Assembly (NCBI RefSeq): GCF_023278565.1
Contig: NC_064675.1
Location: 1,860,001 to 1,924,000 of the forward strand
DNA: 64,000 nucleotides
Source of the DNA: Colletotrichum lupini
Taxonomy: Eukaryota; Ascomycota; Sordariomycetes; Glomerellales; Glomerellaceae
Direction of reading: 5' to 3'
The position numbers and the translations under genes are program-made. Below the pieces are notes generated by a model, which saw nothing but the letters and a program-made list of their open reading frames with translations, ran no database searches and was not told the origin of the DNA. Below, one piece after another: positions 25,251 to 36,875 of the stretch. Position 1 is the first letter of the stretch; every line of letters starts with the position of its first letter.

Positions 25251-28200
25251 AAAAATAATTTACTTAATAGTATTCTCCTTAAGATAATTAAGAAATAATA
25301 GAGATCCTATTTAGTAATTATATTATATTTAAAATAATTTCTTTTACTTTTTTATTATTATTAATAAGTAACTCGCTAGTGCCGTGCTCTTCGAATCCTT
25401 TTAAAGCGTAAATATATATATAGTATACGAACTTTTCAATAGCTCGTATAAAGTCGTTATATACCTTAATCTATACTTAATTATTCTTAAACTGCTTATA
25501 TATCTTTATTATGGGACTAATATAGTAGGATTTTTTATAGTATTTAATAAGGGATTTTATTAATTTAGTAATTAGCTTAAAGGCTACCTCGTCCTAATCT
25601 CTTATATTTATATAAATAATAAATACTTTAATATAAATAAGCTAAAAACTAAATAGCCGCTTAATATCTTAGTTAGAGCTTTAGTATAACTCTAGTTTTA
25701 AAGAATTAGGTACTATAATATATATAAGATACTAAATACTTCGAGGAGTTAAGAGCTTTTTAATTATATATACTTAGTAATAAACGGCGCTATCGAGCGA
25801 TTCTATTTAGTTCTTAACGTTTTAAAATATTTAAGTTAACTATAACTAAACCGTAAGGCCTAGATTAAAAATAAGTATAAGAGTTTAAGAACCGCACTTC
25901 GCTATTAATATCTATAGGAGAACTTACGTTATATTTATAACTAAGAATCTAAATAAAAGATTAATATTAAATTAAAATATAAAGAACTTAGTAATAACCC
26001 TTTAAGATAAATAAGAAAGGGAAGATTATAATATTAAAGGGCTTCTTACTAAGTAAACTTCGTCGTATTAAGGTAATTTAAGGATTATTTTACTATTTAT
26101 TATAATAGTTATTAATACTTAGGGACTTTTAGATTTATACGAGTCTTATAGCTAAATAAGACCCTATATATATTCAACTTAAATTATTTAATAAAAATCG
26201 TAACGTCTATTAATCCTTATTATTTCCTTATTATAGAGGGAGTAATAAATTTAAGCTTTTTTTATTATAATTAACTAGATCTAAGATAGTACCTAAGTCT
26301 ATTATATATTATAAACGGATTCTATAATTTTTCTTTTTTTTTATTTAAAAAAGGCTTATTATAATAATAACGGTATTAGCCTCTTTTATATATCCGTCTT
26401 TCGAGGTTTAGGTTATGGTTATAACTTCTTTTTTTATTTTAATATATTACTTATTTAAACTTTTTATTATTATTATTTCTAACGATATTAACGGGTAGTG
26501 CTAAATTTCGACGGGTATTTTAAATTATTAGCTTATAATTTATATTACTTTTAAAACTACTATGCTAAATACTCTAACTAAAAGTTAAGTATTATTTAAG
26601 AGGTCTCTACGTTACTAAAGTGATAAAATAGATCTCTTAATCTTTAAATTCGGTCCCGACCTCTTCTTACCTCTCTCTTAAAAAGCTATTTATAATTTAT
26701 AAAGTACTTAACGGCTTATTACTTATAAAAAAATAGAGTTTTTTAACTTCTTATACTAGAAATTTCTATTAATTCTTTTTTATTTCTTAAGTTTTTTAAA
26801 AAAAAGAAGTAGTTAGAGGATAAATTTAATTATCTCGTGTTTATAATATATATAATAACATAATAATACTGGGACTAAATAAAAATATTCTTTAAATATA
26901 GGTATTATTATAAGTAGACTTATCAAAAAAAACTAGCCGGCGGCTTCCGTTCTATTACAACTCTATATAATTATTAAAATTTAGTTATTAACTTAGCTAT
27001 TTTCTAAATACTTGAGTTCTTAATACTCGTTTAGATCTCGCCTCTAAAATATTATATTTATAACTAAGAAGTAATATTTATAGTAATATACTTATATATA
27101 GCTATAAACTATAAAATACTATAGGTTTAGTTATTTAGTTATCGTTTATAGGGCACTTAGTATTTAGTATTTCGCGTTTAAGCCTTTTATAATAGTTTAG
27201 CTCTATATATTTAAACTATAGGATAATACGGATATAATTTAGGTAAAGCTTACTAAAACGGTACTTAAATCTCGTTAATAACTAACCTATTTATATTCTA
27301 TAGCCGTTAATATATTACTTCTTTTTAACTAAGCCGTATAGGATTCGTAAAAGTAGCCCTAGCCTCTTAATATATAATACATTCTCGTCTCCTAAACCGC
27401 TACGTTTGAACCTATTTATCCCCCTTATTTTTAAAATATTTTAAATATTACTAGCCCTATTATCGTTTATACTTATTTTATTTATATTACTCTATAATTA
27501 TAAAAGTTATATATTTAATAATAAGTCTCTAATAGAGGAGTCTAAATACCCTAACTTAGGTTAATAAAGTCTAAGCTATTATTAAGGCCATTACTTTTAT
27601 ACGTTACCCTTAGGCTAAAAATATTATATAAGTTAAGGTTATAGGCCCCTTTATACTCTAATAATAATATAATATTTTTAAGAAGATTATTTACTGTACT
27701 TATTTTATATCTAGCGCTACGTACTACTTCTATATAAAAAATCTTAACATTTAGTTCGAATAATAAGTATATTTTTTAAAAAAAGTACTATATTACTAGG
27801 CTATTTAAGTAGGACTCTCTAAGAGTCTATATTTAAAACTTTTTCAAGTATATTTAGTATAAGACTATAAGCTCTTAATTAAGAAGTCGTTAGAGCGCTA
27901 GTTTTATAAAATAAATTATCTTTTTTAGTAACCTAAGTTATATATTAGCGTTACTATTAATTATAATATCCTTAAAAGTAGTAAGTATTACCTTATTAAT
28001 ATAATTACTTATAGCAGTAGGATTAAGATATTATATTATACTAAGTAATATAAAAAAACTCTAAAGAAATTATAAACTAGTTTATAAGCCGCGCAAATTT
28101 AAATAAAGCTTTTTATAAAATACGGTTTTATTTAGGGATTTTAACTCCGTATAAAACCCGGATCTAAGCCTATAACTAACTCCCTTTATTATTAACTTAG

Positions 28201-29576
28201 TTAATAAGCCCGCTACGTCGTTAGTCTATTCCGGCTTATTAAAATATAAGCGTGTTTATTCTAAGTAGAGTATAAGTATAGTAGTATTATAAGGACTTAT
28301 TTACGATATTAATAAGCTAAGTAATCTTTTTTATAAGAGTTAGTAACTAGCTTATTATATAAAAAAGAAGTTATATAAAGATTCTTAATAATAAAATATA
28401 AAAGTATTTTAAATCCTCGACGCTTAGGAGATCGTATAAAGCCTCGATAGTTACGGTAGTAACGTTTATTTTATTAATATATAAATATTTTCAAATAGTG
28501 CCGTATAGTAATAAGTTTATAAAATAAGGAATAGCTAAGTCGAAATAAGTAAATAATACTTATCCTAAGTTAGTACTATCTATAAACTTTAGAATAATAC
28601 AGAGAGGGGAGTAATAATAAAGCTTATTAAAGTCCTTATATAATAGAGTAAGAGCTCTGTTTTAAAATAATAAATAAATATTCTTTTTAAGAATTAGTAT
28701 AATAATTATATTATTATTAAATAGCTTCTTATATATAGCGAGGACTTTATAAAAGCGGTAGCGGGCCTTAAGTAAAGATCTCTACTTATAATTAGGATTA
28801 GCCGGCTTAAAAGAATATACTTTCGGCCTTAGTATTCTTATTTAAAGACAGTATATTAGCATTACCCACTTTATTAATATAACCAAATATTATAAACGTC
28901 TTTTAAAAAACGATATAAGCGCGGGAGCCTATTTAGTAGTAATATTCTTAAAAACCCCGTAAATAAAACGAGCTCGCACTAGTATTATTACTCTATTATA
29001 ACCTAGCTTTAGAACGTTAGTAGGATAAAGTACGAAATGCTCGTATTATAAATTTATTTTAAAATAGACCTTTTTAAAATAAAAAAATTAGAATAGCTCC
29101 GGTAGGGTAACGACCTCTTAGTATTTACGGTTAGCTATAGAGCTAATAATAAAAAACTATTTATAAGTAAGTATAAAAATAAGATTTTAAATGAAGTTAA
29201 AATATAATTAAAGTACGTAAATAAGAATAAGAGTATAAAAAGTTATATATTTACTTTTTAATATAACTAGCTTATTTTCGAATTCTAAAGTATCCTCGAA
29301 ATACGCTTATAAACTATTACTAAGTAATATATTTATATAAAGTCGTTATAAATAAGCCTAGCTAAGAATATTACTTAAGTCTAATAACTAGTTCTCTAAA
29401 TATTAAGGTAATAATTACTTACGAAATATAAAAAAAAAAGTATACTTATAGTAAAGTAAGTATAAAAAAGAAAAATATCTTAGGACGAGGGTAACGGAGG
29501 GGTAGTTTTAATAACTAGCGCCCTATAGTACTTAAGTAGCTTAAATCTTAGTACTTAGGTAACTCTATTATTAAAA
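25251..29576. other. RIP-degraded sequence, no assignable gene
   Basis: Very AT-rich, with short homopolymers and no recognisable domain, terminal repeat or RNA gene on either strand. Confidence 0.5.
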
Positions 29577-29985
29577 ATATCCGGGGTTAAATTAGTAACG
29601 CGTAAAGTATTTATAGTTATTGAAAAGCGCTACCCCTTTAATAATTAAAGTACGCTTACGTAGTTAAATCTTAGTTAGTTATCTCTAGATAAGACCGCTC
29701 TAACCGGAATTCTTATTTCTTTATATAAAAACTATAATTTATAAGTAATTAGGGGAGACGTAATTTATATATATTTTAAAAAAGTATACTGGCGCGGCTC
29801 TATTTATAAAATAAAGTTTATTATAACTTATTATACTCCTATTTAGTATATTAATAAGGATAAAAAGAGCATATTTATAAACTTTTTAAAACGAATTAAT
29901 GTATAAGAGCGTGAGTATACGCCTCCCTAGTCCTAGACTTATACTTATATAAGTACTTTATACTTTACGGATACTTTATTTAACT
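29577..29985 (+). pseudogene. Short unidentified RIP-broken reading frame
   Basis: One plus-strand frame of about 135 codons carries only TAA/TAG interruptions. It begins KISGVKLVTRKVFIVIEKRY and later reads DVIYIYFKKVYWRGSIYKIK, and keeps a TGG tryptophan codon. The composition is protein-like, but no family is recognised and neither end is known. Confidence 0.25.
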
Positions 29986-30461
29986 AGAGGGGGCGTATTT
30001 AAGTTATATTCTATTATAAAAAAGACTTTAATTTATATTATAACTAACCTCCCATACCCTACCTTCTCCCCCTTATTATTTTAATAATATACCCCGCTAA
30101 ATATATAGCCTCTATAAATAATAAATAGCTTTCCTTAAGCATTCGATCCCCTACTTAGAGTTATTATATTATATAATTCTTAGCTTATTATATAATATAA
30201 AATAAAAGAGTCGAAGTTAAAATAGCTTGAAGGGCCGTTAATATTTATAAAATAAAAAAAGAGTATCGAACTAAGACTTAAAAATATAAGTTTAAAAACT
30301 ATATTATAAGTCTTATTTTTATTAATATAGGGTATAAAACTAAGAAATCTTATAGGATGTCCCCTTTATAAAATACTTAACTATGCTTTTTTTTAATATA
30401 GTATTACTTATATATTATATATTAAAAATACCTAACTTTTTATTACCTCTTAGGGTAATAA

Positions 30462-30478
30462 GGGGGGGGGGGGGGGGG
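30462..30478 (+). repeat. Run of 17 guanines
   Basis: Seventeen consecutive G in otherwise AT-rich DNA. G-runs are not RIP targets unless TG or CA borders are present, so the tract can persist. It could be a remnant polypurine tract or a slippage-expanded run; no LTR is recognised beside it. Confidence 0.9.
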
Positions 30479-33400
30479 AGCTTATCCTTTTTATATTATT
30501 ACTAAATACACTTTACTACCCTATAATTAGAAAAAAGCGAATATTTAGTAAGTTAATATATAAATTACTATTTTATTTATACTCTTTTATATAAAAATAC
30601 TTAAATAAAAATAAGATTTTCTTAGTCTTTTCTATAGTTAAAGTTTTGGTATTTTAAATAGTTATTTATATAGTATGAATAATATAAGAATAGGAGGAGG
30701 ATAGTACCGAAGTATTACTTTATTTATAATATTAGTTTTTTTCTAATTATAGGGTATTTAGTAACTCGTATAAGAACTATAAATGCGCGCTTATTTTACT
30801 TTATTTATTACGGATTATTAGTACTAAGTTACGTAAAGGGCCTAGTTTTATAACGTATTCCGGATCCCGGAGGTTAATTATATTAATAAACCTTACGGAC
30901 CGGTAGGCTAGTTCTAAAGGATCGAAACCCCTTAAACTACCGCATCTTATTAATTAATAAAATATTGATAATTAATACTATATAGACTTATAAATATAAA
31001 ATAAGTAATTTAATTATAAGTCCTAAGCTAAGTATTATAGGCCGACGAATTTATATAAAGAGGGGTAGGAGTCTATTACTATAATAAATAAATATCGTAG
31101 TTATTAATAATAGCGATTTTTTTAAATACTTAAAAGTCTAGTTCTCGCGGCTATAGTTCTATTCAGAATATACTCTAAATAAGTTAAAAACCGTTAGTTA
31201 TAGTAATTAGGGCCGGTTATAAATAATTTATAATATTATTTAGCTATTAATAAAATTAGACCTTAGTAAGGATACGGGGCTAATTTGACTCATATTATAC
31301 TTAGACGTAGTTAGTGAGTAATCTATTTAATTAATTTAATAAATAAAAATAAGATATAAGGATAGAATAATATAGCTAAATTTGGACTTTATTTATTTAA
31401 AAATAACTATTATAAACTCTTAAGTATACTTAAACTAGCTAAACGTTAAGTAATCTATTTACTAGGTTATATAAACTAGTTATAAAATAGTTATTATCTT
31501 AGCTTTAATAGCTTTAAGTCTCGAATCTTAAATATTAAATCCTTTAATTATTTTAAAATAGATTACGGACCTTTTGATAGATTTATAAAACGGACTATTT
31601 TAGCTTATTTAATTAATTAGTATAAACTAAGGATAGGGCTCTCTAGGTCTATCGTTTTTAATAAGAGATCTTTTATTACTTAGTAATCTTAGGGCTAAGA
31701 CGCCCTTAATAAGATAGTTAGTATTTCTTATTAAAAAACTACTATTAAAAATCGTTATGCTATTTTATTTTAAATTAAGTTTTATAAGCTAGTACGATTA
31801 GTTATTTTTTAATTAAAATAGCGCTCCTTATATAAGGCCCGTCGCTAGTTAATTAAAACCCTAATTATAATATAAAAATTAGGTTAATAATTATAGCTCT
31901 TTATAAGTAGTTAAGTCTAATTTAACTAATATAAACTAAGGTTCTATTAGTATAGCAAAAGAGAAGTTTAATAATAATTAGTTTACTTATATATTAGTAA
32001 TTATATAGAATAATTTTAACTACGTATTTAAGCTTAGCTTTATTCTAAGCATAATACTTATTATAATAAGAGAGAGGATATGAGGTTAGTTACTCGATTA
32101 CTAATCTCCGACCTTAATATTTAAGTTAAAGTAATTAAAATCTTAGTTTTTATATACTATAAGTCGTTATCTTAGTATAAATATAACTTATAGCCTTATT
32201 AAGTAAGTTAAGAAGTATTTATTTAAATCGGCCCTAGTTTAGCTATAGCTATACTCTTAAAAAAGTAGAACGTCCTTAATCCGTTATAAGCTATATATTA
32301 TAAATAGACTTTAATACAGAATATAAATAGATTAATATATATTAATAAGCTAATTATAGTCCTTAGCTCGCCCTTAAATTTCTAAATTTACGTTAATACT
32401 TTACTTTTATAAAATAGTATATAAAGCTATATCGTAGCTTTATTTATCGTCCGTAAGGCTTAATAAAAGTCGAGACTTTCTCTAATACGGTACGTATAGA
32501 GTATTAAAATCTCCTAATTCTAATAAAATAAGTACGCTATAGTTTATAAATTGTTATAAGATATTACGGATATATAATTACTTAGTTCCGTATTATAAAT
32601 ATTTTTAAATTAGTTATATACGGACGAGAAATGCGGGAGGCCTTAGTATATTTTTTATAAAACTATTATATTATTAATAATAAGCTTACGTAGTTTTAAA
32701 CCCTAAAAGCTCTAAATTAGTATACTTAATTACAATCGCTATAGTATACTAAAGCTTATATTATTATAAATCTAAATAAGGCTACTAACGTCTTTTAATT
32801 TTACGGCTTTTTACTATATACTAATTTCTTAAATAATTACGCATAGTTTTAATAAGTTAGTAAATAATAAGCGCCGGATACTAAAGTAATTACTCGTAAT
32901 ATATAAGCTATTAATAAATATTAAGAAACTTAAGTTAAATAAAAGGAAATCCCGGTTACTACTAGGCGTGTTTTATAAATAGCCGATATACTAAATACCC
33001 TTAAATTTAACGTACTTAGTATAGATCTTCTTTAAGAATTAAATAGAAATATTACCCTCGGTCTCTGTATATACTTAGTTAGTAAAATAAATAGCTAAAT
33101 AGTAATAAGTTAATCGATCGTAAAGAGCCTGGGCTACGATATTAAAAAGCACTTCTCTAGGTAAACTTAAAATATAACGACTAGTTATTTAAATAAAGTT
33201 AGCTAAATAGAATTAAAACTAGCGAATATACTATTAATTTATAATAGCTAAAGGCTCGAATATATATATTATAATATTAAGAATATTTCTTAAGGTTTCT
33301 AAAGACGTAACTTCGATATAGATAATATAGTACCTAATTCGTTACTTATTATAATCGCATCGTTTATAATACTAAATATATTCGATATTTAGAGTGCTAT

Positions 33401-33895
33401 TAATAAAACTACTAATACTATACTTATATAATAGAGAAGTGTCTTTATTAAATCGCCGTACTAAAGAGGTTAGAGGACTAGGACTAAAAAGGGTTATAAA
33501 AGACTTATTTATTATTATATTATTTTTAGAGTAGAGTTTAAAATAATAAAGTCCGTAAAGCTATAGTATATAAATAGATCTCGTTATAGTATTAACTAGC
33601 GGATAATAAACGCTTAATTAAGGTAAAAGAGCTAATATAGGATAATCTATTTAATACGGAGTTAGCTAGTAACTTAATTATAAGCTTTTTTAAAATATTT
33701 TACTAAGTCGGCTCATAAAGCCTAGGATATATACTTTTACTTAAGTAAAACTTATTATATACGTTTATTACTTAGTTAATCGTATAGTTAAGCTAGTATT
33801 ACTTTATAAGGGATAGTTTTTATTTATTTATATAGATTTACTATAGGCCTAGTAGTTACTCTAAGTAATATAACTATACTTATCCCCCTTACCTA

Positions 33896-33900
33896 AATAT
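33896..33900. repeat. Target-site duplication (aatat), left copy
   Basis: Five bases directly before the 5' LTR, repeated exactly at 40,465-40,469 after the 3' LTR. This defines the insertion site of the Copia element. Confidence 0.85.
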
Positions 33901-34102
33901 TATTAAATTAACGACTAAATTTCAATAAAAGGATGCTAAAAATGCGTTAAATAATATATACGAACTAGTAATAATAAATAAATATAAAATAGAACCCCGC
34001 TCGGACCGGGATAAGAGGGAATCCCTTAATTAAATAGAATAATTACTTTTCAATTAATTAACCTTAGTAATATTATATTAAATTAATATCGTTTATTTAA
34101 TA
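33901..34102 (+). repeat. 5' LTR of the Copia element
   Basis: 202 bp, aligned without gaps to 40,263-40,464. Starts tattaaatta (ancestrally TG) and ends tttaata (ancestrally CA). The long shared core includes gaccccgctcgga-like sequence at about 33,990. The sequence after 34,102 should hold the primer-binding site, but mutation prevents naming the tRNA. Confidence 0.93.
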
Positions 34103-34199
34103 ATTAAAAGTCTTATATTACTTTAAAATAAGCTTTGCGTAATCTAAGTAAATATAATATTAAATCATATTACGTTATTAAAAAAGGTATTATTACGGA

Positions 34200-35770
34200 C
34201 TTTTAAAGACTAGGGCTATTAGGATAAAGAATTCTAAACGAAGTTTATTAGCTTATACCTATAGGATTATATTAATCCTAATAGCAAAGAAGTGTTAATA
34301 AAAAAACCTTAATAATTAGTATTTAAAACTTATAATCGGAAGGTTTCTTTTTATATTACCGAACTAGACTACTTTTCTTAATAAAAAAGATAGACCCGTT
34401 ATAATAAGTAATTGAATTAAATAGTTAACTAATCCTTAATAAGTAACTTAACGCTTTTAATAACTAAATTAACCGACTTATACTTATATACTCGAAACTT
34501 ATTTAAAATAATAATAAATAATAAAGCCTCTTTTATATTCGAATAGCGAGTATATAAATAAGATTATAAAAAATATAAAGAATAAAAAACGAATTTAAAA
34601 AGGCTAAAGGCGTAAGTTATTAATATAATAAACTATAGTTTGCGCTAAAGCTCTTATTATATAATATAGGACCTTAGGACGTAGTATACTAATTTATAAA
34701 TAAATATAAGTATTATTAAAAAGGAGTAGTAGACTATAGCTTAATAAAAGTACTAAATAGCTAGGAAGATCCTTTTTAATATACTTAAGGATTTTATAAG
34801 ATAAATTACCTCTTAAAAATAGCTACTAACTACGCGCTTATAAAAAAAATTAAAAAGGTAAAAGACCTTAATACTTAGTTTAAAAATTTAATAAGAGCTA
34901 TTTAGTTAATATTTAGTAATTAAGTTACTATATACGCTAGAATTTATAAAGATAAGCTTAAAGAGAAATTATTATTAATTAGGGAGGTTACGAAGGACTT
35001 TAAAAAAAAGGCTAAGTAAAGGGATCTCCTCGGCCTTTAGGAAAAGGGGTTGTAACTTATTAAAAGCGTATTTAGCCTAATATTTATAATAAACTAAAGC
35101 TAAAGTATATTACCTTAATTAGAGGTTATATTAAATAATAAAAACCGTAATATATAAACTCAAAACTAAGCTATAAACTAAAAGCGTAAGCGGGTATCCT
35201 TACTAAGGAGCCCTAATATAGTTTATAAAGCCTATAAAAGTACTTATAAGCTAGAAAATTATTATTACGTATTTTTAAAAAAAGTACTAATATATTTTAA
35301 AAAAAAAAGCTAATCCGTAACGTGGTTAATTATTATATTAAAACTAACGCGTTTTTAAAAAAAGAGATTAGTTATATTAAAAAACTTAAGCTAGTTAAAG
35401 AGATAGATTAACTAAGGAGGAACGTTAAAGAATATAAAGCAAGCTTTATCTTATTTAACTTAATATTACTTAGTACGCTCTATTTATTAAAGAACTTAGC
35501 TCTTCTTAACTTAGGATTAACGGTCTATATCTTTAATAAAGTCGATCGCTTTAATTATTACTAAAAAAGAGAGCTTAGAGACTTCGTCCTAACTAGAAAG
35601 TAAAGAGTACTAATTTAAGGATACGGGAATATAAATATCTATATTAAAGGACCTAGGGGCTTAAGAATACTCTGATTATATAATATCGCATTTTACGAGA
35701 ATTTCCTATATAACTTAGTATCGCTTCGGTAACTATAAAAACGTAAATACTAATAAGATACTCGTCTTAT
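34200..35770 (+). pseudogene. Copia gag-side coding remnant, left of nested insertion
   Basis: By position between the 5' LTR and the nested element this should encode gag and the start of pol. Plus-strand frames are Lys/Glu/Ile-rich with many TAA/TAG. I cannot see an intact CCHC knuckle or the protease DSG motif, so the assignment rests on context. Confidence 0.5.
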
Positions 35771-35786
35771 ATATAACTACTTATAA
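35771..35786. repeat. 16-bp target-site duplication of nested element, left copy
   Basis: atataactacttataa, repeated at 36,860-36,875 with a single C/T difference. It lies inside the Copia element, so the insertion happened after Copia arrived. Confidence 0.85.
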
Positions 35787-36859
35787 CCCTAACGGAGTAA
35801 TCCGCCGGGGCCGTATTATATATTACGTATTAGGGAAAACTAAGTATATTACGCTCTATACCTAATTACTAATTAAAATAGCTCCTAACTTTCCGCCGCC
35901 CGCCTATAGGGCGAGTTTTACTTACTTTAACGCGCATAGGACCTCTTAGTACTAGCCCGCGTAGGTAGCTAGGTCTAGTATAATCTGTTTTTTTATATAG
36001 GTATTATTATTACCTAGGGGGTCCTATAGGAGCTATTTAAGGCGCCGGCTTATTACCCTAACCCTATATACCTCTAGCCCGTTTATTATAGCTATTATAG
36101 CTAGGCTAGCGTCGATATACTAGATCTTAATATCTATACTAGCCCGGCTATTTATAGTACTTATAATATTACCTAGCCGAATTCCGTACTACTAAAAAGT
36201 ACTTTACTACTTCTTAACCGTGCTTACGTTAGTTACGATAGCTATAGCGTCGAGCTAGCCGAAGAGGGCGCCTAGCCCGAGAGGGGTAGACTTATCGACG
36301 GGCATCTTTAAAATAGGTTCTCGTCGAGGTAATAGTTTATATATTAATGGGTTTATTTAGTAGATTTATTTAGTAGATTTATTTAGTTTAAATAGAGAGT
36401 AGCTTTAGGCGATATTAAAAGCGATAAGGATAAAAAGAATCTTTACGAGCTCTAGTATAAGTAGTAAATATTAGCCCATTTAGCCCTTTTTCTAAAAACC
36501 TCTACGTCGCTATTAAAGTTTAGAACCTCTGCGGTTAAGGGTAAGTAAATTCCCTACTACGGATGCTACCTCTAACTATTACGGCCGACTATAGTAGCCG
36601 ACTATTATAACTAATTATTATAGCCGACCTCTACTATCGACTTTTCTAACCGGCGCCGCTACTAAAAAGGGCAGCTTACCTATCCTAAATTAAATAGCGG
36701 TTTTCGTATCGAAATTACTATATTACGTTAAGCGCGTACTTAGGATATATTGCGCGTATTATATAATTAAAAAGTATACTATATCGTATAATTTCCTTTA
36801 AAAGCGTAATCCCGTTAAGGTCGATCTTTTATACTTATAAAGCCGGAAAAAAAACCACT
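35787..36859 (+). mobile_element. 1.07-kb non-LTR-like element, copy A (nested in Copia)
   Basis: Matches the reverse complement of 56,929-57,989 over nearly its whole length, starting near ccctaacggag and ending in an A-rich tail (ccggaaaaaaaaccact). The two copies have different 15-16-bp flanking duplications, the hallmark of target-primed insertion. No reverse transcriptase or other long frame is visible, so it is probably non-autonomous and mobilised by a LINE. It contains a 13-bp tandem triplet at 36,352-36,386, an imperfect run of about 18-bp units containing gccgactat (about 36,577-36,650) and a segment near 36,537-36,572 that copy B lacks. It is relatively GC-rich. I do not recognise the family, and no convincing RNA polymerase III boxes are seen. 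Confidence 0.82.
36352..36386 (+). repeat. 13-bp tandem triplet in copy A
   Basis: Three units based on tagatttatttag. The copy B equivalent (57,371-57,408) has G where A stands in each unit (C/T on the plus strand), a TG-to-TA RIP difference repeated three times. Confidence 0.85.
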
Positions 36860-36875
36860 ATATAACTATTTATAA
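36860..36875. repeat. 16-bp target-site duplication of nested element, right copy
   Basis: Direct repeat of 35,771-35,786 with one transition. After it the Copia sequence resumes. Confidence 0.85.

Larger units (their letters stand above)
29986..33900. other. Degraded sequence with a 17-G run
   Basis: No gene is assigned. A run of 17 G lies at 30,462-30,478. Between about 31,600 and 32,450 the plus strand has many TAA/TAG and CTA/TTA codons in one frame, which would reverse to a Gln/Pro-rich protein if all came from RIP; this is too uncertain to annotate. Confidence 0.45.

Noticed and set aside
31735..31764. KTTIKNRYAI, resembling the Gypsy reverse-transcriptase block before the first catalytic Asp
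   Set aside because: The surrounding frame does not continue into the expected Gypsy blocks or a YxDD box; it becomes Gln/Pro-like if RIP is reversed. A chance match.
35787..36859. 1.07-kb element as a solo LTR
   Set aside because: Flanking duplications are 15-16 bp instead of 4-6 bp, the two ends are not TG/CA-like, and the 3' end is A-rich.
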